Below, in pieces: positions 8,940 through 18,278 of a DNA stretch of 64,000 bases (within the stretch, counting starts at the first letter, position 1; each line of letters opens with the position of its first letter). Both the position numbers and the translations under genes were made by a program. The stretch spans positions 62,001-126,000 of the forward strand of contig CAKZQC010000027.1 of the NCBI GenBank assembly GCA_937139495.1, read 5' to 3'. The stretch is from an uncultured Saprospiraceae bacterium. GTDB taxonomy: Bacteria; Bacteroidota; Bacteroidia; Chitinophagales; Saprospiraceae. Under the pieces are notes generated by a model. That model worked only from the letters and a program-made list of their open reading frames with translations. It ran no database searches and was not told the DNA's origin.

Positions 8940-10030
8940 AATGCTGTTAGTTGTCTATCCAATGCTTCTATTTGTTGTTGGAGTGCTTGGTGTGCCTCCC
9001 ATTTATCAGCATATCGTTTGAATTTTTGTTTATTTTCCAACAATTGCTGATTGGTAATTTGTTCTGTTACTTTTAGGCTAGTTGGCTCTTGAAGCAAGGC
9101 TTCATATTCGAGCCATATTTTTCGCAATACAGGATAGATTTTTATCTGCTGCACCAATTCTTCTCGTTGCTTTTGCAGCTCTTCCTTCTGAGTAACATTA
9201 GCAGCATTGAGCAAATCAACATCTAACAACAACAGTTCTCGTAGCCATCTTTTTTGACGGACACTTACAGGGCTTTTGACACTTTCTGTCTGAATTTTCA
9301 GTTGCTCCATTGCCACAAAAATCTGCTCATCTGTTGAGCTCAACTGTTGTTGCAATCCATTTTTTTCGGTTGCCCATATTTGAACTTGGGCGAAGCCAGC
9401 AGGCGTACAGTTTTGTTCTATGACTAGCTGTTGAGCGAGTAGTCGTTGTCGAGTGACAATCAATCCTTGATAGAAGTTTTTCTTTTGTAGCAATTCCACC
9501 AATTGACCTTGTCCTCTTCTGAAATCAAAAAAAGCAGTAGTGAAACCAGCTGGACTATTTTCGAGCTTGTAATAGATTTGTTGTGGCTGTTCTAGATCTA
9601 TTTTTTTTTGTAGAATGTCTTCCAACACCGTAAATAAAGCCACGCCTTCATAAGCATTTTTGACGGTGGGCGTGTCCAATACCTCAAAATAATACCATTG
9701 CTGAGGAGCTAGTATTTTTTTCCAATATTTTTTTATTTGAGGGTGAAATTTGAGGGCATCAATTGCCAACGGCTGCACCTTCATCGTCACTTTTTGCTCT
9801 ACTTGATAGGCGTTCTTTAGTACAATAGTAACTTCGTCAATAGGGGTATCATGCTGCACGATGCCCCACATTTCTTGTGTTGGCTCGAACACAACGGTAT
9901 CTGTTACGTAACTTTTGTTGTGGAGTGCTTCCGCTACCAGAGGAGCATCTACCCAATAGAGTTTTTGTCCAAAGACCCAGTTGTTATTGCAACACAAAAA
10001 GAGCAAGCAGCCCAAACAAAAGTTACGCAT
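8936..10030 (-). CDS. Secreted protein of unknown function
   Basis: A 364-residue product with an N-terminal export signal (MRNFCLGCLLFLCCNNNWVFGQ). The first half is predicted beta-rich and resembles an extracellular domain. The second half (about residues 185-364) is rich in Q, L, K and E and probably forms coiled coils. No catalytic motif seen. It may share a transcript with the arginase gene, whose stop lies 29 bp upstream of its start. The convergent neighbour overlaps its last codons. Confidence 0.72.
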   Translation of the reverse strand: MRNFCLGCLLFLCCNNNWVFGQKLYWVDAPLVAEALHNKSYVTDTVVFEPTQEMWGIVQHDTPIDEVTIVLKNAYQVEQKVTMKVQPLAIDALKFHPQIKKYWKKILAPQQWYYFEVLDTPTVKNAYEGVALFTVLEDILQKKIDLEQPQQIYYKLENSPAGFTTAFFDFRRGQGQLVELLQKKNFYQGLIVTRQRLLAQQLVIEQNCTPAGFAQVQIWATEKNGLQQQLSSTDEQIFVAMEQLKIQTESVKSPVSVRQKRWLRELLLLDVDLLNAANVTQKEELQKQREELVQQIKIYPVLRKIWLEYEALLQEPTSLKVTEQITNQQLLENKQKFKRYADKWEAHQALQQQIEALDRQLTAF

Positions 10031-10059
10031 TATTTATAGAGTTTATTAAAGGTTATTTA

Positions 10060-11031
10060 TCAACGTTTCACGACTACCTCAGTAGCTTTATCCAATATTC
10101 GAAAGGCAGTTTCTGCCATTACATTTCCTTTATTATCCAAGGTCGGATTAACTTCTGTTATTTCCAAACAACAAGTTTTTTTGTTTGCCATCAACCCACA
10201 AACTATTTCAGACGCTTGTTGCTCGTTGAGACCATTGGGAACAGGAGTCCCTGTACCTTTTGAGATCAAATCGCAATCCATGCTATCGACATCAAAAGAG
10301 ACATAAATCATATCGCAATGATCCAAGTACTTCAGAATACTTGCGACCACTTTGGCGGTTCCATCTCTGCGCACTTGTGCTACATCGAAGTTAGGAATAT
10401 TTCTTTTTTCTAGCAAGAAATCTTCTTCTGGCTCTGTATCACGCAAAGCTACAAAAACTAAATCTTCTGCTAGTATTTTGGGAGATACGCCTCCCATCTC
10501 TTTGAGCTTATTCCAAGAATCTGCTACATTGGCAGGTATATCATTTCGCTTTCTTTCGAGGTTATCAATACCCAAACAAGCCGCCAACGGCATGCCGTGT
10601 ACATTGCCAGAAGGCGTAGTATAAGGCGTATGCAAATCTGCATGAGCATCTATCCAAACCACTCCAAGACGCTTATTGGGGTTCGAGTGCTTGATGCCTG
10701 TTATGGTAGCACCAGCGGTAGAATGATCGCAAGCCAACACAATCGGAAAACGCCTGTTGTAGGTCACTTCTTCCGACACAAAATGCGATACATAATTATA
10801 CACCCTAATAATGCCATCTATATATTTGGCATCTTTGGTTGGGCTATCCTCAAACAGTAATTCATTCTCATTGGGCACTTTCGTAGATTTATACTTCGTA
10901 AAATACTTATTGCCAGTATTTAGAGCGGCTACCTTGATAGCCGACACCCCTAAACTAGCTCCTCTAGTACCTGCTCCTAACTCCGAAGTCACTTCGAAGA
11001 GTCTTATTTTATCATACGGATTCTGTATCAT
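10060..11031 (-). CDS. Arginase/agmatinase-family ureohydrolase
   Basis: A 323-residue member of the arginase fold. The metal-binding sets are visible: DHSTAG (His), DAHADLHTP (Asp-His-Asp) at about residue 128, and SFDVDSMDC (Asp-x-Asp) at about 245. These enzymes use two Mn ions to hydrolyse a guanidino group to urea. Arginase is the likeliest activity, with formiminoglutamase or agmatinase possible. The canonical GGDHS is ACDHS here. No arginine catabolic partner lies beside it. Confidence 0.88.
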   Translation of the reverse strand: MIQNPYDKIRLFEVTSELGAGTRGASLGVSAIKVAALNTGNKYFTKYKSTKVPNENELLFEDSPTKDAKYIDGIIRVYNYVSHFVSEEVTYNRRFPIVLACDHSTAGATITGIKHSNPNKRLGVVWIDAHADLHTPYTTPSGNVHGMPLAACLGIDNLERKRNDIPANVADSWNKLKEMGGVSPKILAEDLVFVALRDTEPEEDFLLEKRNIPNFDVAQVRRDGTAKVVASILKYLDHCDMIYVSFDVDSMDCDLISKGTGTPVPNGLNEQQASEIVCGLMANKKTCCLEITEVNPTLDNKGNVMAETAFRILDKATEVVVKR

Positions 11032-11242
11032 GCTTTTGCATTTTGAAATTATTAGAGTACTCTACGATGCACCAAAAAAGATCATAATTCTTTGCCTGCT
11101 ATTTCCGAAGGCACTCTAGATTTGAAATCGGCTCAATGATAGTTATTTTTTTTTGTAATGTCTATAAACCCTATCACAAAACAGCACCCGTTACCCCGAA
11201 ATTTAACTATTGGTTAACCCAGTCTTTGAAAGAAGAGTACAT

Positions 11243-11914
11243 CTATTTATCCACCTCCTTTTTCTTATATTTTTTTATCCAATTTCTAGTTTCTTTTTTG
11301 CTCAGTACTTGTAGTTCATCTAGTTGATAAATTTCATTAAATATAGTATAGTTGGTATTTCCCCATTCATAAATTTCTATTGGTCGCCAAGTAATCTCTA
11401 CCAGTGTATTTTCATATCCTTTCAGCCCCGAAAAAAACCGAGCCGAGCCATCAAACTCCTGTATCCAATGGACTTCTAGTAGTTCGTTCTGGGTCGTAAT
11501 GATACCAAAGGTTGGAAATTTGCTCTCTGTATCCAACTCATACAATAAGCCAATCGCCTTGGGGTAGCTTGCTTTTATTTCCACTAAACGCTGTGCCGCT
11601 GTACGTTTGGCAAACGTACGAAAGGCAGGACAATTAAGATTCAGATAAGTGTACATCTTCTGTGCTACCCCAATCATCGCTGAATCATTGTCCAATGTTG
11701 CATTTTGCTCCTCCAACACACCTGTCAGATTGGTATATAAACCCACTTGCAAACAACTATCTGCCAATGGTTGTAGCCGTTCGTAAGCGACACTATCTAG
11801 CTCGTTACTTTGCAGGCAACTGCATGCCCTATCCAATGCTTCCGTAGTAGCCGATTGTGCTTGCAACTCTTGACAAACCAATTGTAATCCTATCAGAAGA
11901 AGAAATTTATACAT
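11243..11914 (-). CDS. Secreted protein of unknown function
   Basis: A 223-residue product with a signal peptide (MYKFLLLIGLQLVCQELQAQ). The mature N-terminal half has paired cysteines (CSCLQ and a later DSCLQ) and looks helical. The second half includes an EVHWIQEFDGSARF strand segment. I do not recognise a family. A minus-strand promoter-like TATTTTTGC lies at 12071-12079, with an inverted-repeat element between it and the gene. Confidence 0.7.
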   Translation of the reverse strand: MYKFLLLIGLQLVCQELQAQSATTEALDRACSCLQSNELDSVAYERLQPLADSCLQVGLYTNLTGVLEEQNATLDNDSAMIGVAQKMYTYLNLNCPAFRTFAKRTAAQRLVEIKASYPKAIGLLYELDTESKFPTFGIITTQNELLEVHWIQEFDGSARFFSGLKGYENTLVEITWRPIEIYEWGNTNYTIFNEIYQLDELQVLSKKETRNWIKKYKKKEVDK

Positions 11915-11934
11915 CCTTTTATAGTTTTGATCTG

Positions 11935-12052
11935 AGTACAGGACAAAAGTTAAAAATACTTATTCCCAAGGCATTGTTTAACCTCCCAATAAGGTACTAA
12001 GCACTTTGGAAGTGCTTAGTACCTCGTTAAGAATAGTGTCTTGTCCTGTACT
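11935..12052. repeat. MITE-like inverted-repeat element, family A (118 bp)
   Basis: The left end reads AGTACAGGACAAAAGTT and the right end TTGTCCTGTACT, giving 12-bp terminal inverted repeats (AGTACAGGACAA). The interior holds a perfect 15-bp stem (11992-12006 with 12010-12024) with a 3-base loop. A further right-hand-like end, TTTTTGTCCTATACT, occurs at 12156-12170, so the element could be longer or two could be nested. The same left-end sequence recurs at 47227. No coding capacity. It sits directly upstream of the gene at 11243-11914. Confidence 0.6.
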
Positions 12053-12070
12053 TGACGAATAGAATACAAA

Positions 12071-12079
12071 GCAAAAATA
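12071..12079 (-). promoter_or_regulatory. Candidate -7 element for the gene at 11243-11914
   Basis: The minus strand reads TATTTTTGC, a full match to the Bacteroidota -7 element TAnnTTTGC. It lies about 157 bp upstream of the ATG, so the leader would run through the inverted-repeat element at 11935-12052. I find no convincing -33 TTTG. Confidence 0.35.
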
Positions 12080-12177
12080 GGAGCGGAATGTGGTAACCAC
12101 ATAACTCAGCCAAATGAAAGTACTCATTTTTCGTTCTAAAAATAACTGTTTCTTATTTTTGTCCTATACTCAAAGTT

Positions 12178-12640
12178 TTAATAACAGCAAAGCAGTCTGG
12201 TTCAAAGCAGTGCTAACTTCTAGCAATTCCCCCAAAATGGCACTCGCTAAAAAGTACCTATTTCTAAATAAATAATTGTATATTTAAAGGTCGTCCTATT
12301 CTTGTTTAATATCTCTACAAAACCGTACACTTTTTGTGATAGGACTAAAAAAGTAAAAAAAGTGCCACTGATCGAAAATTCCCCGACGTGCAGTTGGGAT
12401 TTTCGACCAACGGACGTAGGAATTGCACTGATTTTTTTTCGGAATAAGGGCTAAAAATCACTTCAAGTTATAGAAGTTGTATAGAAAATCGTTACTAATA
12501 GCTTTACAAGCTATTAGTGGAAGTCTAACTTCTAGTATTTAACAGCAAAGCGGTCTTATTAAGAGCAACCTTAACTTTTATTTTTCCCAAAAAAATGACG
12601 CTAGCTAAAAAGTGTACGGTTTTATAAATATCTCTATTCA
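12178..12640. repeat. Non-coding repeat block with direct and inverted repeats
   Basis: Two degenerate direct repeats, roughly 12178-12262 and 12538-12616, share AACAGCAAAGC, TAACTT, CCCAAAA and GCTAAAAAGT. A perfect 17-bp inverted pair AAAACCGTACACTTTTT (12319-12335) and its complement (12607-12623) brackets about 270 bp. Inside lie two more hairpins: CGAAAATtCCC with GGGATTTTCG near 12378-12400, and ACTAATAGCTT with AAGCTATTAGT near 12494-12518. No ORF is visible. It looks like decayed mobile or MITE-type sequence. Confidence 0.6.
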
Positions 12641-12649
12641 AAAAGTACT

Positions 12650-13585
12650 ATGTTCGATTTTTTCAAACCCATCTTGACCGATTTTCAAAATCCTGTACTT
12701 TATGCTATTCCTATTTTTGCCTTATTGATGGGAATAGAAATCTATGTCAATTACAAGGATCGTAGCGACAATTACAGCCTACCCGATACCGCTGCTAGTC
12801 TGTCGATGGGTATCGGTTCGGTGGTCGTTGATTTATTGACCAAATCTATTGCCTATTTAGCTTTTTGGGCATTGTATGAGCAATTTGGTTTTTTCAAAAG
12901 CTACCTAGAGTTTACGGTTTTGGGTTGGGTTTTACTGTTCTTTTTTGATGATTTTACTTTTTATTGGCACCATCGCCTATCGCATCAAGTTCGGCTACTT
13001 TGGGCAGCTCATGTCAACCACCATTCTTCTACGCACTACAATCTGAGCACGGCTCTACGCCAAAGTTGGACAGAAGTTTTTTACAAATATATCTGGTATT
13101 TGTGGCTTCCTATTTTGGGGTTTCACCCCATCATGATTTTGGCACAAATGTCTTTAAGTTTAATGTATCAATTTTGGATTCATACCAAACACATTAAACA
13201 GTTGCCCACTTTCGTGGAATATATATTCAATACGCCTGCTCATCATCGAGTACACCACGCCAAAAACATTGTATATCTGGACAAAAATCATGCAGGCATT
13301 CTCATTATCTGGGACAGACTATTGGGCACATTCCAACAGGAAGACCCTAACGAGCCAGTAGAATACGGCATTACTACCAATATCAACACCTATAATCCAT
13401 TGCGAATTGCCAGCCATGACTTTGTCATTCTATATCGAGATTTGCGTAAAGCAAACCTTTGGTCGGTACGACTCAAATACTTATTCTATCCTCCCGGTTG
13501 GAGTCCTGACGGCAGTACCCAAACCGCTGACCAAATGCGAGCTACTTGGAAACAAGAACAGGAACGTTCTACAAAAATAGATTAG
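12650..13585 (+). CDS. Sterol desaturase / fatty acid hydroxylase superfamily protein
   Basis: A 311-residue membrane enzyme with several hydrophobic helices in the first 110 residues. It has the histidine clusters of the diiron superfamily: WHHRLSH, HVNHHSSTHYN, HTKH and HHRVHH. These coordinate two irons that activate oxygen to hydroxylate or desaturate a lipid. The substrate is unknown; many Bacteroidota have such genes without sterols. It is convergent with, and only 3 bp from, the CpeT-like gene. Confidence 0.92.
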   Translation: MFDFFKPILTDFQNPVLYAIPIFALLMGIEIYVNYKDRSDNYSLPDTAASLSMGIGSVVVDLLTKSIAYLAFWALYEQFGFFKSYLEFTVLGWVLLFFFDDFTFYWHHRLSHQVRLLWAAHVNHHSSTHYNLSTALRQSWTEVFYKYIWYLWLPILGFHPIMILAQMSLSLMYQFWIHTKHIKQLPTFVEYIFNTPAHHRVHHAKNIVYLDKNHAGILIIWDRLLGTFQQEDPNEPVEYGITTNINTYNPLRIASHDFVILYRDLRKANLWSVRLKYLFYPPGWSPDGSTQTADQMRATWKQEQERSTKID

Positions 13586-13588
13586 TGG

Positions 13589-14341
13589 CTACCTTCCCTT
13601 ATTTTCCACTCCTCTAATAGCTGCCATTTTTATGAGCTTATCAGGATCAGACGCTTTATAAACCGTTTTATTTTCATTGTAATAATAGGTATTATAGGTC
13701 ATGCCGCTGGGACGAACCTCATAATGATCTTTAAGAAAATAACCATATTCTTTACCATTTGGATCTTTTTGTATAAACTGAGACTCCCCCGTAAAATAAA
13801 GTGCTTTCTCTCTAAAATAAAGTACCTCTTCCCCTACTTTTGATAGCTCCAATTTGTCAAAATCAATCGACTCAAAAGCGGTTTTAGGATTTTGGAGCAA
13901 TGTTTCTATTGGCACATTAAAATCATCTGGTGCTTCATAATAAATACCTCTAGTCGTATCTCGGTCTATCACTTCTAGTTTAGAGAATGCTTCATAAATA
14001 GGCTCATTAGGCAAACTCGTCATCAATTGATAATGATATAACCACAACCCATCTTTGGCAGGATTACCCACAGGAATAAAATAAATAACGACACTATCCT
14101 TCCCCCCGTTGACCATCCATGTTTTGTAGTCGCCACTAGAATTATTATACTGAACGAACTTACCTGACAGCATAGCGTGCAGACGATTTTCATTTTTCTT
14201 AATTTGCTGATAGGTTTCGTCGGCATAAATTTCTTTGCCAGTCATCAAACTTGTTGTTTCTCTAGCCGCACTACAAGACCACAAAACAATAAAAAACAAA
14301 GCAAAAGCAACAATTGACAATATTTTGCGTACAAAAAGCAT
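13589..14341 (-). CDS. CpeT/CpcT-like lipoprotein
   Basis: A 250-residue lipoprotein (hydrophobic signal ending VLWSC, Cys23). The mature part follows the layout of the CpeT/CpcT family: a helix then L-x-x-M-L-S-G-K-F-V, a WLYHYQ segment, a P-I-Y-E-A-F-S-K-L strand, G-I-Y-Y-E-A-P, and a late Y-G-Y-F-L-K block. Cyanobacterial members attach bilins to phycobiliproteins, but homologues in non-photosynthetic bacteria have no known role. A chromophore function should not be assumed here. Moderately sure of the family. Confidence 0.62.
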   Translation of the reverse strand: MLFVRKILSIVAFALFFIVLWSCSAARETTSLMTGKEIYADETYQQIKKNENRLHAMLSGKFVQYNNSSGDYKTWMVNGGKDSVVIYFIPVGNPAKDGLWLYHYQLMTSLPNEPIYEAFSKLEVIDRDTTRGIYYEAPDDFNVPIETLLQNPKTAFESIDFDKLELSKVGEEVLYFREKALYFTGESQFIQKDPNGKEYGYFLKDHYEVRPSGMTYNTYYYNENKTVYKASDPDKLIKMAAIRGVENKGR

Positions 14342-14387
14342 AATTGAAAATAATCAAAAAAGTGATAAAAAAAATAAAAAACAACTT

Positions 14388-14416
14388 TTTGTTTCATCTA
14401 AAAAGTTGTACTTTTG
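14388..14416 (+). promoter_or_regulatory. Bacteroidota-type promoter for the parC-like gene
   Basis: TTTG at 14388-14391, a 17-base spacer, and TACTTTTG at 14409-14416 match the Bacteroidota sigma factor pattern TTTG-N17-19-TAnnTTTG. Transcription would start near 14421, giving a leader of about 100 bases. Confidence 0.7.
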
Positions 14417-14519
14417 TTGGAGGTTAATAACTATAATAGTCCAATCATTCAAAAAATGTAAACAATATACTCAAACAACTTCAACTTCAAAACAGTTGTT
14501 TGGTAATTAATATAAATTA

Positions 14520-17114
14520 ATGGAAGAAGAGAATAACAACTTAGAAGAAAATCACGAATTGGCGGATAACGTAACACAAGATATTATCAAAGATATGTAC
14601 AAGGATTATTTCTTGGACTATGCTTCCTATGTTATTTTGGAACGTGCTATTCCTGCTGCTTTAGACGGTCTGAAACCTGTACAACGACGGATTTTGCATT
14701 CTATGTTTACGATGGACGATGGTCGTTTTCATAAGGTAGCCAATGTTATTGGACAAACAATGCAGTATCACCCGCATGGCGATGCTGCTATTGGCGACGC
14801 ACTCGTAGTATTAGGTCAAAAAAATCTATTGATTGATTGCCAAGGTAACTGGGGTGATGTGCGTACGGGCGACCGTTCGGCAGCACCACGTTATATTGAG
14901 GCACGACTGTCCAAATTTGCCTTGGAAATCGCTTTCAACCCCAAAACAACTAATTTCCAACTGTCGTATGACGGTCGTAAGAAAGAACCGCTTCATTTGC
15001 CTATCAAATTCCCTTTGCTGTTGGCACAAGGTGTAGAAGGAATTGCTGTGGGTCTTTCGACCAAAATATTGCCACACAATTTCATAGAACTTATCAAGGC
15101 TTCTATTGATATATTGCGAGGCAAAAAATCAAATATTCTACCTGATTTCCCTACAGGTGGCACCGCTGATTTCTCTAATTACAATAGAGGAAAAAGAGGC
15201 GGAAAAGTACGTGTTCGTGCCAAAATAGAGATTATAGACAAAAAGCACATTAAGGTAATCGAAATCCCTTATGGCACGACTACTACCAGTCTGATTGATA
15301 GCATCATTAAGGCAAGTAATAAGAATAAAATTAAAATCAAGAAGGTAGTTGATAATACTGCTGCGGAAGTAGAGGTATTGATAGAAATACCCACAGGTGC
15401 TTCGCCAGAAGTGACCATAGATGCACTCTATGCGTTTACTGATTGTGAGGTTTCTATCTCGCCCAACAACTGTACAATCCTTGATGACAAACCTATTTTT
15501 TCGACTGTCGATAGTTTACTCCAGACTTGCACCGAGCAAACCAAAATGTTGCTCCAGTGGGAATTGGATATTAAGAAGAATGAACTAGAAGAAAAATGGC
15601 ATTTTGCTAGCTTGGAGAAAATATTTATTGAGAATAAAATCTATCAAGATATAGAAGAATGTGAATCATGGGAAGAAGTAATTGAAGCGATAGACAAAGG
15701 ACTAACACCTTATATCAAAAACTTGCACAGAGCTGTAACAGAAGAAGATATTGTTCGCTTAACGGAAATCAAAATCAAGCGTATTTCTAAGTTTAATAAG
15801 TTTAAAGCTGATGAGCTATTGACCAACTTGGAGACAGAAATAGAAGAGGTCAAACACCATCTAGCCAACTTGATTGAGTTTTGTATTGATTACTACAAAA
15901 ATCTACTCAAAAAATTCGGCAAAGGCAAAGAACGCAAAACAGAAATTGCCACTTTCGGAACCATCAACGCCGCTGCCGTGGTGGTCAACAATGCCAAATT
16001 GTATATCAATCGTGCGGACGGATTTATTGGTTATGGACTCAAAAAAGACGAATTTATACAAGAGTGTTCAGACATAGATGACATTATTATCTTCCATAAA
16101 GATGGCTCTTATATGGTAACGAAGATTGCCGAGAAGGTGTTTGTAGGCAAAAATCCGATTCACGTGGCGGTCTGGAAAAAGAAGGACGCACGAACTACCT
16201 ATAACTTAGTCTATGCAGACTTAAATAAGGGGGTCAATTACGCCAAGCGTTTTCATGTCGGTTCTATTACTAGAGATAAGCAATATCCAGTAGCGAACAA
16301 AATCGAAAAATCGAAACTGCTCCATTTTTCTGCCAATCCAAACGGAGAAGCTGAAGTAATAGGCGTACAACTCACACAGAGTTGCAGTGCCAAAAAGAAA
16401 GAGTTTGATTTTGACTTTGCCGATTTGGCTATCAAAGGACGAACGTCGAGGGGTAATGTAATTACAAAATATCCTATTCGTAAAATAAAAGTAACCGAGC
16501 AAGGTACTTCGACCTTAGCTGCGATTAAGGTTTGGTTTGATGATACGACTGGTCGTATCAATTCACGTGGCTACGGCAAATTGCTAGGAGCTTTTGAAGA
16601 AGATGCTCGAATCATTGCGTTGTATAATGATGGTTCGTACGAACTGACGGATTATGAATTGATTCATCGTTTCGACATCAAAAAACTAGTAGAAATTAAG
16701 CAGTGGCGAGAAGATATGGTCATCTCTGCTATCTATTGGGACAACGAACGTTCTGCCACTTACGTCAAACGATTCCATGTAGAAACCTCGAAGCTCGACC
16801 AAACCTATAGCTTTTTGCCTGACGAGGGCGACAATACAAAACTACTCTTTGCATCGCTTTATGATCAACCTGTTATTGAGTACAAAATCAAAGCTGGGCG
16901 TTCTAAAACGATTGAAGGAAAGCTTGAGTTAGTCGATTTTATCGACGTAAAAGGTTGGAAATCTATTGGCAACAAACTAAGCGATAGCAAACTCACTAGC
17001 GTCAAGGCGATACACGAAGAAAAAGAACTAACCATAGAAGATTTGGAGCCTAAAAAAGTAAAAAAAGGTGCTTCAAAAGAAGAGCAAGAAGACGATCAAC
17101 CTAAGCTGTTTTAG
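14520..17114 (+). CDS. parC: DNA topoisomerase IV subunit A (GyrA/ParC family)
   Basis: An 864-residue type IIA topoisomerase subunit. The winged-helix cleavage domain shows LKPVQRRILHSM, YHPHGDAAIGDALV and the catalytic tyrosine in AAPRY (Tyr125). A long coiled-coil segment (about 330-470) is followed by a beta-pinwheel-like C-terminal part. There is no GyrA box (QRRGGKG), which favours ParC over GyrA. It breaks and rejoins double-stranded DNA to unlink daughter chromosomes, together with ParE. No parE lies next to it in this window. A strong promoter lies upstream and a perfect hairpin terminator follows. Confidence 0.92.
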   Translation: MEEENNNLEENHELADNVTQDIIKDMYKDYFLDYASYVILERAIPAALDGLKPVQRRILHSMFTMDDGRFHKVANVIGQTMQYHPHGDAAIGDALVVLGQKNLLIDCQGNWGDVRTGDRSAAPRYIEARLSKFALEIAFNPKTTNFQLSYDGRKKEPLHLPIKFPLLLAQGVEGIAVGLSTKILPHNFIELIKASIDILRGKKSNILPDFPTGGTADFSNYNRGKRGGKVRVRAKIEIIDKKHIKVIEIPYGTTTTSLIDSIIKASNKNKIKIKKVVDNTAAEVEVLIEIPTGASPEVTIDALYAFTDCEVSISPNNCTILDDKPIFSTVDSLLQTCTEQTKMLLQWELDIKKNELEEKWHFASLEKIFIENKIYQDIEECESWEEVIEAIDKGLTPYIKNLHRAVTEEDIVRLTEIKIKRISKFNKFKADELLTNLETEIEEVKHHLANLIEFCIDYYKNLLKKFGKGKERKTEIATFGTINAAAVVVNNAKLYINRADGFIGYGLKKDEFIQECSDIDDIIIFHKDGSYMVTKIAEKVFVGKNPIHVAVWKKKDARTTYNLVYADLNKGVNYAKRFHVGSITRDKQYPVANKIEKSKLLHFSANPNGEAEVIGVQLTQSCSAKKKEFDFDFADLAIKGRTSRGNVITKYPIRKIKVTEQGTSTLAAIKVWFDDTTGRINSRGYGKLLGAFEEDARIIALYNDGSYELTDYELIHRFDIKKLVEIKQWREDMVISAIYWDNERSATYVKRFHVETSKLDQTYSFLPDEGDNTKLLFASLYDQPVIEYKIKAGRSKTIEGKLELVDFIDVKGWKSIGNKLSDSKLTSVKAIHEEKELTIEDLEPKKVKKGASKEEQEDDQPKLF

Positions 17115-17136
17115 GGGATTATTTTTTCATTCAATC

Positions 17137-17180
17137 ACAAAAAAAGCCTACTCTAATTCATTAGAGTAGGCTTTTTTTGT
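17137..17180. terminator. Bidirectional terminator hairpin
   Basis: A perfect 20-bp stem (17137-17156 with 17161-17180) with loop TTCA. The stem has an A run at its left edge and a T run at its right, so it can end transcription from both the parC-like gene and the convergent OmpA-domain cluster. Confidence 0.92.
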
Positions 17181-17199
17181 ATGTTTTATTTTTTTTGTG

Positions 17200-18240
17200 C
17201 TAGTTGCATTTCACCTCTACTTCCACTCTACGATTGCGGACGTCACCTTCAGGGATAAGTGGGTCAGCGGAACCATGTGCCTCTACTTCGATACGATTGG
17301 GACTAATTCCAACCATACCTAACCAACGTTGAATTTTGATGACACGTGCTTCCGAAAGCTCTTCGTTTCGTTCTTTATTGCCAAATATATCGGAATAACC
17401 ATGCAGTACAATCGTACTATTGGGGTGCTCTCGCATAAAATCAAATAGTAGATTAAGCGTTCTGTTGGCATTGATCATACCTTTGTACTTGGTCGAATTG
17501 TCGTGAAACTGAATTCGGTCTAGCAGTAATCTTTTTTGGCACTCCATATCTTGAGCAGAATGTAGTGGAGCAGCATCACCCGTGATTGGCTCTGGTTTTG
17601 TTTGAGGTTCTGGTTTCGGTTCTGGCTTGGGTTCTGGTTTGGGTTCTGGTTTTTTCTCGTCGGTTGTTTTGGTCGTATTGAATTTTGTTTCAAACTCTTC
17701 TACCTTTTTCTTGCTATCGTCCTCCGAACCCAAATCATCTTCCCACGTTTTGAGACTAATATTGAAACAATTGAAATGTCGTCGGTTGTACTCCTGCCCT
17801 TTTCCTTCTATCAAATCTGCTGTTTTGAGGTCGTTGGGCAATCTAGGAAAATATACCTCACAACTAAACACTGTATTTCCAGTTTTGCCTGCGGGATCGG
17901 CATGAAAAGAATTTCCAGTTACTTCCTTGGTCAGTAAGATACCGTTTCTACGTATATTTTTGACTGCCAAAATATCAACATCTTTGTTGACATTTCTACC
18001 CTTCAGGTACCAAGGCGACGCTCCACCTGGAGGATAAAAAATGGCACCACCCGATTCATCATTTTTGCAAATAAAACGAAAATAGATAATGGTGTTGGTT
18101 TGTGTATATTCTATTTTATCAATAATATACGAATCCAGCCACTTTCTATATTCTGGCTTATGATCTACATAATCTTTGTCTTGTGCATTGACGGCAAAAA
18201 TTGTCGTCATCAAAAATAATACGATACTGATATACTTCAT
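17200..18240 (-). CDS. Secreted protein: novel repeated domain plus OmpA domain (paralogue 1)
   Basis: Starting at the ATG at 18240 gives 346 residues with a signal peptide (MKYISIVLFLMTTIFAVNAQ). A start at 18279 that overlaps the upstream stop adds 13 residues before the signal. Residues about 25-165 form a domain shared with the next three genes, marked by IDKIEYT, FYPPGG, NIRRNG and DLIEGKGQEYNRRHFN. A Pro-Glu-Lys linker of about 25 residues follows. The C-terminal 110 residues are an OmpA peptidoglycan-binding domain (LHGYSDIFGNKERNEELSEA, then VRNRRVEVEV). It probably sits in the periplasm held to peptidoglycan. It is the last gene of the paralogue cluster. Confidence 0.85.
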   Translation of the reverse strand: MKYISIVLFLMTTIFAVNAQDKDYVDHKPEYRKWLDSYIIDKIEYTQTNTIIYFRFICKNDESGGAIFYPPGGASPWYLKGRNVNKDVDILAVKNIRRNGILLTKEVTGNSFHADPAGKTGNTVFSCEVYFPRLPNDLKTADLIEGKGQEYNRRHFNCFNISLKTWEDDLGSEDDSKKKVEEFETKFNTTKTTDEKKPEPKPEPKPEPKPEPQTKPEPITGDAAPLHSAQDMECQKRLLLDRIQFHDNSTKYKGMINANRTLNLLFDFMREHPNSTIVLHGYSDIFGNKERNEELSEARVIKIQRWLGMVGISPNRIEVEAHGSADPLIPEGDVRNRRVEVEVKCN

Positions 18241-18278
18241 GCTATTTAGTTTTTTTTGGGGGGTGGGAGTGGGATTCA

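Noticed and set aside
9877..10263. Plus-strand ORF spanning the boundary of the arginase and secreted protein genes
   Set aside because: It crosses the ends of two well-supported minus-strand genes and has no family features.
12184..12260. Possible tRNA-like GGTTCAAA segment
   Set aside because: No acceptor stem, D-arm or anticodon arm can be folded around it; it belongs to a repeat.
14341..14520. Very AT-rich stretch considered as a replication origin
   Set aside because: No DnaA boxes or dnaA/dnaN genes nearby; a promoter explains it.
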